Assembly (NCBI GenBank): GCA_963932465.1
Contig: OZ010795.1
Span: 19,713,197 to 19,777,196, forward strand
Length of the DNA stretch: 64,000 bases
Direction: 5' to 3'
Source: Maratus speciosus
Taxonomy: Eukaryota; Arthropoda; Arachnida; Araneae; Salticidae
Every line of letters begins with the position of its first letter. Positions within the stretch are counted from its first letter, which is position 1. Positions 11,751 through 22,057 of the stretch are shown piece by piece. A program made the translations under genes and the position numbers. The notes beneath the pieces are model-generated. The model had not been told where the DNA came from and did no database searches. It saw only the letters and a list, made by a program, of their open reading frames with translations.

Positions 11751-12175
11751 ATCTCAAATCCAAAAGGGCAACTTTATAACATGAGTTTTAATCTATTTTT
11801 GTTCGGAAATGTATGAAACTAGCAGGTGTTGTTGTTCAGAAACTATGTCATTGAAGTTTTTTTTTTTTTTTTTTTTGCAAACGCAATACATCTTTCAGAA
11901 AAGAGTGTCAAAGTGGGCGTTTTGAACCGAATTTCCGCGCGAAAGAAGAATAACCACACAAGAAAGGGTAAAATGTATCTTTGTCACGTGATCAAAATCG
12001 CTTCTAGATCAATATGTATTTTAAAGATTTAAAAAAAAAAAAATAGAAAACACAGTTCGATTCCAAATCGCTTCCCCAGTCAGACCTTCCAATTTTATAT
12101 CTTTCCGTTAGAAAATGAATTTGCAAAAGTGTCAAAACTTTTTGCGCTTGTTGAGCAGAGCAGTTGAGAACAGCC
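11751..12175 (+). mobile_element. TTAA-430 MITE, copy 1
   Basis: Member of the most abundant family here. It begins at ctcaaatccaaaagggcaac, lacking the outermost bases, and ends at gttgagaacagcc followed by TTAA (12176-12179). Full copies have TIR ggctgttctcaa at both ends. Landmarks in order: catgaaactagcaggtgttg, poly-T, gggcgttttgaaccgaattt, cgcgcgaaagaagaa, gtcacgtgatcaaaatcgct. The frame at 11826-12032 is a chance frame repeated in other copies. Confidence 0.85.
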
Positions 12176-12500
12176 TTAACAAGAATCGTTTAATTGACTA
12201 TTTATTCAGGAAAATAGCAAAATTATTATCAAGATACCCAAATCGAATATTTTTATGACAAAAGCAGTAACCACTTTTAAATTATTTTAAAATACTGTGC
12301 ATAATTTAATATTTACACTAATAAACCTCTTTTATGCCGCCATGAATGAAATGTGTAAACCATTACACAGTACGAAATTATTGTTTTATTTGGGTTTGAT
12401 AACATGTGATGTTTCAAAATTGAGAAAGCATAGGTTCATTTTTGATCCAAACATACTTAATTCGATATGAGTAGTATATCGAATTACTCATTTTTGAGTA
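12176..12500. other. Intergenic DNA, nothing recognised
   Basis: AT-rich. Short words (attgagaaa, catttttgag) recur here and at about 11611-11640, suggesting an older element broken by the TTAA-430 insertion. Its ends cannot be placed. Confidence 0.4.
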
Positions 12501-12875
12501 CCGTATTTTATGGAAGAAACGCCGCGGCATTTACGAGTTTAAAAATTATTTTTTTTCCAAGTGCGGCGTTTACGATTTTTTTAAAATACCAATTGAATTT
12601 CCTTAATTTAAAAATTCATAAAAATATTTAAAATCGGATTTAAATATTTTAAATAAAGCTTCAGACTTCTTAAGATATTAAAAACGAGGCATCCTACACT
12701 GCTCAGAAAACTTTGATTAAAGTTAGGTCAATGGGACGCTGTCGACAAAAGTAGCATTCCGACGGATGCGGCGTTTACAACGGGTGCGGCGATTACGATA
12801 TTTTTAAGCTTATTCTGGCCAATTTAAGGAGGGCGGCGTTTACGACGGGTGCGGCGTTTCTTGCATAAAATACGG
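12501..12875. mobile_element. 375-bp TA-flanked MITE
   Basis: Left ccgtattttatg-gaagaaacgccgc and right, inverse ccgtattttatgcaagaaacgccgc, give a TIR of about 25 bp with one indel or mismatch. TA lies on both sides (12499-12500, 12876-12877). Inner copies of the ggcggcgtttacgac word occur on both sides. TA target suggests Tc1/mariner-type mobilisation. Confidence 0.88.
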
Positions 12876-13089
12876 TACTTCATTTTTTTTTTTTTTTTTT
12901 TTTTTTTTCTTTTTCTAATGCTGACTCATTTTTACTTTCTTTACAAGATCTTTATCTTTACAAGAAGAAAGTATTGGATTCAGGAAACTTTTCGACTTCC
13001 GATTTTCGACGGATTTACACGTTTTAGGGGTCAGAGATCCCGAAAAACATGCTTTTACGAAATGTCTGTCTGTCTGTCCGTTTGCCTGC

Positions 13090-13709
13090 CTGTATGTGAC
13101 ACAAATTTTGTGAGCGCTCTCTCAAGAACTAATGGACGGAATTTAATAAAAATTTATATTCAGGTAGTCCCTAATATAAATGGGTGCTGATTAGTTTTTG
13201 GTGTCGATTGCCCGACAGGTGGCGCTGCTATGCTGCGTTTTTCGCGATTTCTGCAATAGCTCTATCTCAAGAACTAATGCACGGATTTTCATTCAACTTC
13301 AGATTCAATGAGTCCTTGATATGAAATGATGCTGATTACGTTTTGGTGTAAATCGCCCAACAGGTGGCGCTGCTATACTGAATTTTGCAGGATTTATATG
13401 ATTTCCGCAATATTCTCAAGAACTAATGCACGGATTTTCATCAAACTTCAGATTCAGTGAGTCCTTGATATAAATGGGTGCTGTTACGTCTTGGTGTAAA
13501 TCGCTCAACAGGTGGCGCTGCTGTGCTGCCTTTTTCACGATTCCCGCAATAGTTCTGTCTTAAGAACTAATGGACAAATATTCACCAAACTTTAGATTTA
13601 GTTAGACTTTGACACAAGTTGTTGCTGTTCAGGTTTTGGTACTAATCGCCCAATAGATGGCGCTGTTAGGTTGCATTTTGCTGGATTTACACGATTTCAG
13701 CGATAATCC
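13090..13709 (+). repeat. About 145-bp tandem repeat, four units
   Basis: The word caggtggcgctgct recurs at 13216, 13361 and 13509 and, altered to tagatggcgctgtt, at 13654, giving spacings of 145-148 bp. Each unit also carries ctcaagaactaatgcacgg and a tgagtccttgatataaatg-like word. The array resumes after the pogo-like insertion (16033-16060). The gtctgtctgtctgtccg run at about 13062 precedes it. Not coding. Confidence 0.85.
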
Positions 13710-13982
13710 TACAGTCCTCTCCACTTAATCGGGTCACGGATAATCGAATACACCGCTTATTCGGCTAGAATCCTCCGGAACCAAATTTATTCCTATTGGT
13801 TCTATGATATTTTTCCCCGCTTAAACCAAATACCTTTTACGAAGGTTCCCGCTTAATCGAATAATAAGTATGTGATCTATGTTTGAAAATAGGCGCGGAG
13901 AGCACATTTCAGCTGGAATTTCCTTCCGCCTTTTATCATTTTCGGTTCCTTTACGCTGAAAACAAATTTTCAGTTCTTCCTA

Positions 13983-14179
13983 CACTATGACGCAAAAGTT
14001 TAGACAATGAAGAAATTCTTACATACTTTGAAAAATATTTATTCAATTTTCAAATCACTGCTTGAAATTAATGTGCTGTACATATAAACAATATTTATAA
14101 CAAAGAAAAGTGGAATTGTGCATATTGCAATAAATTAAATGGTAACAAAAATAAACTGCTGTCTCAAAAGTTTAGACAC
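13983..14179 (+). repeat. Left IR/DR pair of the Tc1 element
   Basis: The outer TIR (13983-14010) contains caaaagtttagaca. The same core recurs in the same orientation at about 14164-14179 (ctcaaaagtttagacac). Two direct copies within one end are the expected transposase-binding sites of IR/DR-type Tc1 elements; binding is inferred, not shown. Confidence 0.8.
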
Positions 14180-14208
14180 AAATTAAATAAAATCGAAATA
14201 AACAATTT

Positions 14209-15222
14209 TTAAAACCTGGTTGCGCATCCATGCTTATGTATTACGTCATATACACGAGATTGCATGGAAGAAACTAAATCTTGCATAGTTTGTGGATCGA
14301 TATCGTACCATGCATTCTCAATAGATGTCTTAAGTTCCTTTTCAGAAGAGTATTGTCTAGCGTTGCTATAAACTTTGCGACACATGATGCTCCAAAGGTT
14401 TTCTATAGGGTTAAGATCTGGGCTACATGCTGGCCAGTCGAGAACTCTTATATTATGGGAATTAAACCAAGATTTTGACTGTTTTGCAGTGTGAATTGAA
14501 GCATTGTCTTGCTGAAATTCCCACTGAGGACCCCCTAGAAGCTCAGCAAATGGCAGTAGGTTTTCTTCTAATGTCTGTGTATAATGCTGTGAAGTTTGAC
14601 GACCACTGGTGAAGGTCAGAGATACTTGTCCATTATAGCAAAAGGCTGCCCAAACCATCACCGAGCTCCCTCCTTGTCTGCGACTAAAAAAACGTCGAGG
14701 TTCCTTCCGCAAGTCATGCCAATACGATAAACAACCATCTGGACCATCCAGATTCCACTTTTTTTCATCGCTAAATATGACTGACTGCCATTTCTCTCCA
14801 TATGACATATGCTTTCGAGCCCACATAAGTCTTTGTAACTTATGATGTGGTTTCAGAGCTGGTTTCTTCTGCATTTTGCTATAAACGATTGTTCCTTTTT
14901 CCAAAATTCGTCTACGAATCGTATCCTTTGATACAGAGAGTCCCGATGAGCTTTGAACTCCACGTACGCTCATTTGTTGAGTACTCGCTAGTCTTTGTAT
15001 CAGGCGATCCTCTCGTACATTTGTCACACGTGGCCTCCCAGACCGACATTTTGCTTTATATTCGGAACCACTCGATAAAACTCGATAAATAGATTTTTTT
15101 GACCTATTAATAATAGCAGAAATTTCAGAAACGCTCTTCCCTTCACCTTTCAACTGCCAAATCCTTGAAACCTCATTCACTTGAATTTCTTTAGCTCTCG
15201 GCATGTCGACTATGAAGCGCAA
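14209..15222 (-). CDS. Tc1-type transposase (DD34E)
   Basis: 337 codons, uninterrupted; cut-and-paste transposase acting on the TIRs of its own element in the nucleus. Residues about 10-60 form a first helix-turn-helix (around KGEGKSVSEISAIINRSKKS), then a GRPR linker at 62-65, then a second helix-turn-helix (about 66-115, VRGVQSSSGLSVSKDTIRRR). The catalytic core has D152 (VIFSDEKKWN), D239 (FQQDNASIHTA) and E274 (CSPDLNPIENLW): 86 residues between the two D and 34 between D and E, which is DD34E. Length is normal for the family. The second methionine (codon at 15202-15204, MPRAKEIQVNEV) is the more typical Tc1 start, so translation may begin there, giving 331 residues. No frameshift or missing key residue. 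The stop at 14209-14211 lies just inside the inner left repeat. Confidence 0.96.
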   Translation of the reverse strand: MRFIVDMPRAKEIQVNEVSRIWQLKGEGKSVSEISAIINRSKKSIYRVLSSGSEYKAKCRSGRPRVTNVREDRLIQRLASTQQMSVRGVQSSSGLSVSKDTIRRRILEKGTIVYSKMQKKPALKPHHKLQRLMWARKHMSYGEKWQSVIFSDEKKWNLDGPDGCLSYWHDLRKEPRRFFSRRQGGSSVMVWAAFCYNGQVSLTFTSGRQTSQHYTQTLEENLLPFAELLGGPQWEFQQDNASIHTAKQSKSWFNSHNIRVLDWPACSPDLNPIENLWSIMCRKVYSNARQYSSEKELKTSIENAWYDIDPQTMQDLVSSMQSRVYDVIHKHGCATRF

Positions 15223-15311
15223 TCGTTTGCAGAACTTAAGTACTCCAAATTTGTGACATCATCGATTCTAAATTTGCATATGCCAGCGAATATTCAAAGA
15301 AATTTAGAATA

Positions 15312-15508
15312 GTGTCTAAACTTTTGCGACAAGCACATTTGAATTTTTATGAAAAAAATTAGTATTATAGCAAATAAAACGACTGTCTTTTGTACATAGC
15401 ATTTTAAATCAGTTTTTGAATATATTTACAGGTTTTTGTAATTCTGACGTCATAATTCTACATTTTAAAGCTGAATGACGTCATTGTCTAAACTTTTGCG
15501 TCATAGTG
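15312..15508 (-). repeat. Right IR/DR pair of the Tc1 element
   Basis: The outer TIR is at 15481-15508. An inner copy of the core (gtgtctaaacttttgcgaca) lies at 15312-15331 in the same orientation. It mirrors the left side with nearly the same spacing. Confidence 0.8.
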
Positions 15509-16032
15509 TACAATGATTACGGCTGGCAGGTGTATAAAGGATATGTCAATTGATTTCCCCACCATCACTTCTTGCTGTTAACCAGGTTTTAATGGCAATG
15601 CGCCATCACTTCGGGACTCGAGATAAAAAATGTGATGTTTTGCACTCATTCGAAAAATAACTCGCTATTTACTCCTTTAAATTTCCACTTTATACGATTT
15701 TTTTTAAGGCAGTATAAGTAACGTAAATTAGAAGTAGCAAAGTTTTGATTCTATTCAAACGAGCTACATTAAATGTGATGTAAACCCTATAAATGTATCT
15801 ATTGACATTAAATTAATACGTATTTACTTTATATTAGCATTTGTATTTATTTTAGTTTATGTTATTCTATTAACGATTTATTATGCTGTTAATTAAATAT
15901 ACCATAGATAGTTATTTTGCGTTTTTATTACGCATTAAATAATACAGTTATAATTCCCCGTTTAATCAAATAAACCGCTTAATCGAATATTATTTCTGGA
16001 ACCGTCTATATTCGTTTAAACGGGGACGACTG

Positions 16033-16204
16033 TATCTTAAAAACTAATGCACGGAATGTCATATCCGTAGAATCCTCATGATGGACATAGATTGAAGTAT
16101 TAACCTGTATGAGATAGAAGAAAATTTTGGGGTTGGTACATCCGACAAGCATAAAATGAGCAAGGCGTGGAAATGGAAATCGTGGAAATGAATTGGAATC
16201 GAAT
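16033..16204. other. Tail of the 145-bp array and flanking DNA
   Basis: Begins with tcttaaaaactaatgcacgg, which continues the 145-bp unit interrupted at 13709, then passes into unremarkable AT-rich DNA. Confidence 0.5.
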
Positions 16205-16484
16205 GATGTTTTCTAGTTTCAACAAATAAATTAGTTATTGAGTTATAAGCAATTTTTACGACTGGTTTTTCTCCTTTCCAGCACAGTTGCGAGCGGAAAT
16301 TCGGTACAAAATGCCCGCTTTGGCACTATTTCTTGAAATATATTTTGTTTTTACCAAAAAATGGAAATCGTTATTCGATTACATAGTTTCTGACTAGGAA
16401 CACCTGCCAGTTTCATGCATTTCCGAAAAAATATTAATTCAGAAATGTATTTGAAAGTTGATCCCTTGGATTTGAGAACAGACG
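16205..16484 (-). mobile_element. TTAA-430 MITE, truncated reverse copy
   Basis: Reads in reverse: aataaattagttattgagtt, then ttctcctttcc, ggaaattcggtacaaaatgc, catagtttctgactaggaac, cagtttcatgcatttccgaa and finally tggatttgagaacag. The left part is missing. Divergence from the forward copies is higher than among them. Confidence 0.65.
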
Positions 16485-16871
16485 TAAGAACATGACGAAA
16501 AATATTACATATTCGTAAAATAAAAATGAAAAAGTTTTTTTTTAATAACACAAACATATATATTGCATATGAGTGAGGTTTTATCAAAGAATAGTTAATA
16601 ATGAAATAATTTCGGATTCATAATTCATTAATAAATTTTTAATCTATTTAACTTTTACCATTGTTTTATTTTTATAAGTAATACGGGGAACTACGTTAAA
16701 GAAAATTGCTAGATTCGGGTCTTTTAGAAAGAAGCCGCACCAAGGGCCGCAAGGAGATTAATATTTAAAATTGTTGGTAGCTGAAGTATGAGAAATTTTT
16801 TTGTCGCTATGTATGTAACTGGAGAACCTAAGAAGTTGTCTGGAAATAAAGCCAGTGAATCGGAAAATTTC
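16485..16871. other. Intergenic DNA, nothing recognised
   Basis: AT-rich stretch between two TTAA-430 pieces with no frame or repeat that I can place. Confidence 0.45.
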
Positions 16872-17096
16872 TAAGATCAAATACAAAAGGGCAACTTTAT
16901 GAAATGAGTTTTAATTTATTTTTGTTCGGAAATGCATTAAACTAGCAGGTGTTGTTGTTCAGGAACTATGTCATCGAACTGTTTCTTCCTTTTTTTTTTT
17001 TTTTTTTTTTGTCTTTTTTTGTAAACGCAATACGATCTTTCAGAAAATAGTGTTAAAGTGGGCGTTTTGAACAGAATTTCCGCGCGAAAGAAGAGG
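16872..17096 (+). mobile_element. TTAA-430 MITE, left half only
   Basis: Starts near aagatcaaatacaaaagggc and runs through tgtcatcgaactgtttc, poly-T and gggcgttttgaacagaattt to cgcgcgaaagaagag, then stops abruptly where the unrelated block at 17105 begins. The right half is absent. Confidence 0.75.
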
Positions 17097-17525
17097 TTAA
17101 CTAGGCATAGAGTACACCGAACCTGTCATTATGCATGACCAAATTGTCCGTAACTTTAAGGGTTAATATCTCAGCTAATTACGGACGCTTTTTTTGAAAA
17201 ATCATTATCACAGTGCTTTTATACTTCTGCTACAACCACTTTCCAGCGGTGCTCAACACTTTTGCTGAATGCTCGTGAATCGAAATTTGTGTGTATCAGA
17301 AAAATGCGATTTTCTCAAAAACTATGTAACCTAAGGCAATCGCGGCAATTTTCCTTCGAGGTTTAAATTAACGTCTATTACCTCTGATTTTTTCATAATT
17401 TTAGTTTTAGTAGATTCGGAATTAGATGGGGGGGGGGGGGGGGATATTTTTTGCGCTATATTTTCGACGATATCTTTCAAAATATAATACCTAAAATTAA
17501 AAGAAATGTATTTTTGAATTCAGCG

Positions 17526-18940
17526 TAGAGGTCTGCACGGGCCCGGGCTTGGCCCGAGCCGGCGGAATGGAAGAGAATTTTAAAACGGGCCGGCAGAATT
17601 AGGACAATTTTTTCAACGGGCCGGGCCGGCAAAAAAATTGAACGGCCCTGCAGGGCCGGGCCGGGCCGATAAAAAAAATTAATCGGGCCTATCGGCCCGA
17701 TATAAGAATTTGAGAGTAGCAGATAAAATACGAGGCCATTTCCAATGAATATGACTTTTTCGAGAAGTATAAATGTGCGTTTCGAGCCGATGCGAGTTTA
17801 ACAACATCAATACAGAAATGTAACATGTCCATCGTAGAGATCGGCGTCGTACAGTTACATGATGCCTGATCCCGGGTTTAATTTTTTCGGCAGACTTGTG
17901 CCGGGACGGAACTCGTCTTAATCGTTCTCAGAATGTATAGGGCAGGCTTTATGTTTTGTAAAAGTATTAATAGCGATAATGAACTTCTGTTAACAGTATC
18001 TTTGGAAATGTACCTTAAGATGGTTCTCATATTTACTGCTCAACAATGCGAAACTCTCAGACACATTTTCTGACTCATTTTTAACTATAAAGGCATAAAA
18101 TTGACAGGCCTGATTATTGAAGGCATTTGGGATCGAATAGCGTTTCCTTTTTTCATAAATTACGTACAGAGATAACAGAGACTCTTGTCACGTGACTGTG
18201 CGTTTTTCTCCTTTCCTGTGCTATCGCTTCCGGAAATTCAATTCAAAATGCTAACTTTGGCAGTATTTTTTGAAAGATATATTACTTTTATCTAAGAAAA
18301 AAAACGGCATTTACATGGTTTCTGAATAAGAATAACTGCCAATCTCATGCGTTTCCGAAAAGAAATGAATTCATAAATGTATCAAAATGTAGCTCCTTTG
18401 GGTTTGAGAAAAGCCTTAAAAATGACAGAAATATTTTCACAAATCTACCTTTTATTATAAGCTTCAAAAGTTATCATGTTTTTTAACCCTTTATTCTAAA
18501 CTACAATAATCTTTTAATGAACCCTTATTTAAATTTTAAAACGTCTCTAGAGACGATGACTAAAACACTGTAAGTAATCGTTAATGCTTACTATTGTGTG
18601 TTTTGTATTTTGCGAACACATGGTAATTTAAAATATACTGTAAAATGTTCCCATAAATATGCATGTAGTATTCATTAAAAGAATCTTAATTGTATGTCGA
18701 GAAAAAACTGAATTTTTTGTAGAAATTTAGTCGGGCCGGGCCTGTTTTCACTGATTTTTGTACGGACCGGGCCTGTTTTCACTGATTTTTGTACGGGCCG
18801 GGCCGAGAACGGTAAAAATGTAAACGGGCCGGGCCGGGCTCCGGCCGAACTTTCAATTTTTACACCGGGCCGGGCCAAAATACCTTTCCTTCGGGCCGGG
18901 CCGGGCCCGGGCCTGGAAATTCCGGCCGTGCAGACCTCTA
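17526..18940 (+). mobile_element. 1.4-kb hAT (GGGCC-type), copy 1
   Basis: Ends tagaggtctgcacgggcc... and ...ggccgtgcagacctcta. Flanking octamers attcagcg (17518-17525) and gttcagcg (18941-18948) agree at 7 of 8. Both subterminal zones are packed with gggccgggcc words separated by AT-rich spacers (17540-17700 and 18729-18925). The middle carries a TTAA MITE as cargo. No transposase frame, so it depends on a hAT transposase from elsewhere. Family members: 22058-22898, 60840-62241 and the end at 20112-20597. Confidence 0.92.
18019..18415 (-). mobile_element. TTAA MITE nested in the 1.4-kb hAT
   Basis: Flanked by TTAA on both sides (18015-18018, 18416-18419). Ends gatggttctcat... and ...gggtttgagaaaagcc are decayed forms of the TTAA-430 TIR. 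The interior matches that family in reverse with strong divergence. The same insertion at the same place is present in the copies at 22386-22774 and 61342-61739. Confidence 0.85.
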
Positions 18941-19512
18941 GTTCAGCGTTACAAAAGCTTTCACACGATACCCCACACGAGATACAAAGAAAAGATATTT
19001 TTTTTCACGTAGCAGAATTAGCTCCTCTACATTTTTACTAAATATATTTATGAATGTTTAATAATCAGAAACTAGACGAAAACTAATAATCAGAAGCAAA
19101 TAGATGAAAACTACATTTTTCATTACAACAAGCGAACGACGTACAACAAAATCATTCTCACTCTAGGCACTGTTTCTATTGTTGGCCGCTATATTGTAGG
19201 CGTATTCACTATTTCAAACTAACGTTAGTTTTTAAACTAGGCGGGGTGGCGACATAACCCCGAGTGGCGCCATTTCCTCGGTCTCCCCTATTTGTAAAAA
19301 TTTAATAATTTGTAAATATATGGGTCAATAGTCTTTATTACTTCCCCCAATTTGAACTTTCTACGTTCCATAGTTTACGAGTAAAATGGCTGTGACAGAC
19401 AGACAGACACAGGAGTGATCTTATAATGGTTCTGTTTTTACTTTTTAAGGACGGAACCCTAATAATAAATATTATTTTTCAGTTCGCGAAAATCCAACTC
19501 GAAAATCATTAA

Positions 19513-20111
19513 GGCTTTCAACTGCTCTGCTGTGTCAAAGTTTTGACACATTTACGGATTCATTTTTTAACGGAAAGATATAAAATTGGAAGACCTGACT
19601 ATGGAAGCGATTTAGGATCGAACTGGGTTTTCCATTTTTTTTTAATAAATAAATTACCTATTGAGTTATAAGTGATTTTGATCACGTGACAAACACATTT
19701 TTCACCCTTTATTGAGTGGTTCTTCTTTCGCGCGTAAATTCGGTTCAAAACTCCCACTTTGACAATATTTTCTGAAAGATTTATTACGTTTGCAAAAAGA
19801 AAAAAAAAGGGGGGGGGGACACTTTTGTTAGATAGTTTAAGGATTATTCTGTTCCGAAAATTTTAAAAAATCGGTCATCAATCCGAAAATTCGGATATGT
19901 AAAAAATCGCGAATTTCGACAAATGGTTGCCGTAAAAAATAAATTTTGTCAATCGTTTCCAGAAAAATCGACAATTTAGTCAAAGAGGATCGCGAGAAAA
20001 ACGCAAATTTCGCCAAAGAATTGCAGAAAAAACGCAAATTTCGTCCAAGAATTGCAAAAAAAATCCACAAAAATATGTCAAAAAATAGCTCCGTTAGATT
20101 TGACAAAAGCC
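19513..20111 (-). mobile_element. TTAA MITE carrying a minisatellite insert
   Basis: TTAA at 19509-19512 precedes ggctttcaactgctctgctg, the reverse-oriented end of TTAA-430. It continues through gtcacgtgacaaacacattt and cgcgcgtaaattcggttcaa to about 19868. A minisatellite then intervenes, and the other MITE end follows at about 20070-20111 (tagctccgttagatttgacaaaagcc). The 98-aa minus frame at 19837-20133 is a translation of the array. Confidence 0.65.
19875..20060 (+). repeat. 31-bp minisatellite array (locus E)
   Basis: About six units of the type aaaaaacgcaaatttcgcca + aagaattgcag (31 bp), orientation as at 33325. It lies inside a TTAA-type MITE, not a hAT, which makes it the odd member of the five loci. 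Confidence 0.75.
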
Positions 20112-20597
20112 AATGATAAAGAAATATTTTCACAACTCTACTTTTTATTATACAGCTTCAAAATTTAGCATGTTTTTTTTTTTCTTTTACTCTAAATTTT
20201 CTTAAATTAAAATCTTTTATTCTCCTCCTTTTTTTTTTCTTTTACTCTAAACTAAATTAATTTTTAAAGGAATCCTTATTTGAATAAGACTGTGTAAGTA
20301 ATCATTAACATTGCTATTTTGTATTTTTTGTCTTGCGAATAGAGAGTAATTTAAAAATATACAGAAAAATTATCCCATAAATATGTATGCAGTATTCTTA
20401 AAAGAATCTCAATTATATGTCAAGAAAAAAATCTGAATTTTTTGTAGAAATTGTGTCGGGGCGGATTGGGCCTGATTTAAATGATTTTGCCCCGGGCCGG
20501 GCGGAGAATGTTTCAACTGATTTTTCTATGGCCCGAGCCGGGGCGGATGGGACCCGCGCCTGGAAGTTCCAGCCCTGCACGGGCTGGAGACCTCTAG
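20112..20597 (+). mobile_element. Right-end fragment of the 1.4-kb hAT family
   Basis: Matches the right third of 17526-18940: aatattttcacaa, ctttttattatacagcttc, agtattctta and agaatctcaattatatgtc. Then gggccgggc-type arrays and an end gctggagacctcta. The left part of the element is missing. Confidence 0.75.
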
Positions 20598-20731
20598 CGT
20601 AGAATTAAAGGAATTCCGTCACGTGACTATAAGATTCACCGCGCGCAACACTGTTCAATGAATTTCCGTTTTACAATTCTATTTTTATTGTTACTTACCC
20701 ATCATACGTAATTATAGGATAAGTCTTGTAA

Positions 20732-21146
20732 GGCAGTTCTCAAACCCAAAAGGGTAACTTTATGACATAAGTTTTAATTTATTTTTGTTCCGAAATGCAT
20801 GAAACTAGCAGGTGTTGTTGTTCAGAAACTATGTCATCGAGCTGTTTTTTATCCGTTTTTTTGCAAACAAAATAGATGTTTCAGAAAATAAAACATAGTG
20901 GGTGTTTTGAACTGAATTTCTCCGCGAAAGTAGAATATCAACTCAAGAAAAGGGTGTGAACGTGTTTGTCACGTGATCAAAATCGCTTATAACTCAATAG
21001 ATAATTTATTGATCAAACAATGGAAAACACAGTTTGATTGTAAATCGCTTCCATGGCCATGCTTTCCAATTTTATATCTTTCCAAAAATGAATTTGTAAA
21101 TGTATCAAAACATTTTGCGCTTGTTGAGGAGAGCAGTTGAGAACAG
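20732..21146 (+). mobile_element. TTAA-430 MITE
   Basis: Begins ggcagttctcaaacccaaaa after gtaa and ends agcagttgagaacag; the terminal gcc and right TTAA are lost. The full landmark series of the family is present, including gtcacgtgatcaaaatcgct. A short minus frame at 20987-21184 is incidental. Confidence 0.85.
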
Positions 21147-21746
21147 AAAATGCAAAGGTCTAGAAACAAAGAGTCCGACATCAAGTAAGGTGGATAACCG
21201 ATTTTTTCGAAACGCGGTTCGTGTTCAGGCAGGGTTGACCATGTATTTTAATGTCGGAGGTAAATGAAAAAAATCGGTTGACAAATCCCTATCGAAAACG
21301 CATGAAGTGAAAACGCATGAAGTGATCAAAAATTGATTTAATTTAAAATTATTTAAATTTGTTAGTGAAAGTGTCATCGTGAAAACTAGCAGTTAAACGT
21401 TACACCTAACTAGGGTCCTGCCCGGGTAATAAATAAACTTTGCAGCCCAGCAAATTTTATTTAAAACTCAGCTGCAACCCGAACCGAACCCAACGAAAGA
21501 TATTCCGTCTACCCGCATACCGATCGAAACCGAAATACTTAATTCCAATCCCAACCTGAAACCCGGAATCTGAGAAAATTGATCCAAAATATAATGTATT
21601 TATAAAAAAATATTCTGTAATCATATCTCAGATATTAATGTTATCTTTTATGTAGTAAAATAAACATGTAAGGAGTCATTCATATTCAAATACGTAGTTT
21701 CCCGTCCGTAGTTTCCTTTCCAGCTTTCATCCAGTTCATTTCCTTT
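21147..21746. other. Decayed repeats, no gene
   Basis: Contains an element-like start tagggtcctgcccgggtaat at about 21412, followed by many aacccgaacc-type words (to about 21570). This looks like a diverged left part of the CGGGTCGGGTT-type hAT family. The rest is AT-rich without recognisable content. Confidence 0.45.
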
Positions 21747-22032
21747 TTTTTTTTTTTTGCAAACGCAATAGATTTGTCAGAAAATAGTGTCAAAGTGGGC
21801 GTTTTCAACCGAATTTCCACGCGAAAGAAGAATAACCACTGAAGAAAGGGTGAGAAATGTGTTTGTCACGCGATCAAAATCGCTTATAAATCGATAGGTA
21901 TTTATTTATCAAAGACCGGAAAACACAGTTCGTTTCCAAATCGCTTCCATGGTCAGGCTTTCCGGTACAAAATGAATTTGTAAATGCGTCAAAATGTTTT
22001 CCGCTTGTTGAGCAGAGCAGTTCAGAACAGTC
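21747..22032 (+). mobile_element. TTAA-430 MITE, right part
   Basis: Starts in the internal poly-T, continues gcaaacgcaatagatttgtc, gggcgttttcaaccgaattt and gtcacgcgatcaaaatcgct, and ends gcagttcagaacagtc followed by TTAA (22033-22036). The left third is missing. Confidence 0.8.
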
Positions 22033-22057
22033 TTAAAAAGATTATCCGGTTAGGGAC

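Larger units (their letters stand above)
13983..15508 (-). mobile_element. Complete Tc1-type transposon
   Basis: 1,526 bp with perfect 28-bp TIRs beginning cactatgacgcaaaagttta, flanked by TA on both sides (13981-13982, 15509-15510). It encodes one intact transposase on the minus strand. Each end also has an inner copy of the TIR core about 175 bp inward, the IR/DR layout known from several Tc1 families. Perfect TIRs and an open frame indicate recent insertion. Activity itself cannot be judged from one copy. Confidence 0.96.
13712..16032. mobile_element. Pogo/Tigger-like MITE split by a Tc1 element
   Basis: Left end cagtcctctccacttaatcg and right end (inverse cagtcgtccccgtttaaacg) are similar, and TA flanks both (13710-13711, 16033-16034). 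Inner words such as ataccgcttaatcgaata appear on both sides in inverse. Without the Tc1 insertion the element would be roughly 790 bp, with no frame of its own. It interrupts the 145-bp tandem array, so the order of events is array, then pogo-like, then Tc1. Confidence 0.78.
17105..19470 (-). mobile_element. Block G, copy 1, split by a hAT insertion
   Basis: The segments 17105-17525 and 18949-19462 together match, in reverse, 40434-40847 plus 41860-42285. Landmarks: the cagacagacagacacagg run, gtgatcttataatggttctg, ggacggaaccct, and ggtgctcaacacttttgctg. The acggaacc and accgtac words at one edge are like a repeat type familiar from arthropod genomes. Superfamily is not determined. A 1.4-kb hAT interrupts it here and a palindromic element interrupts the other copy. 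Confidence 0.7.

Noticed and set aside
14281..15092. Plus-strand frames at 14281-14478 and 14847-15092
   Set aside because: Shadows of the transposase gene on the opposite strand with no family resemblance.
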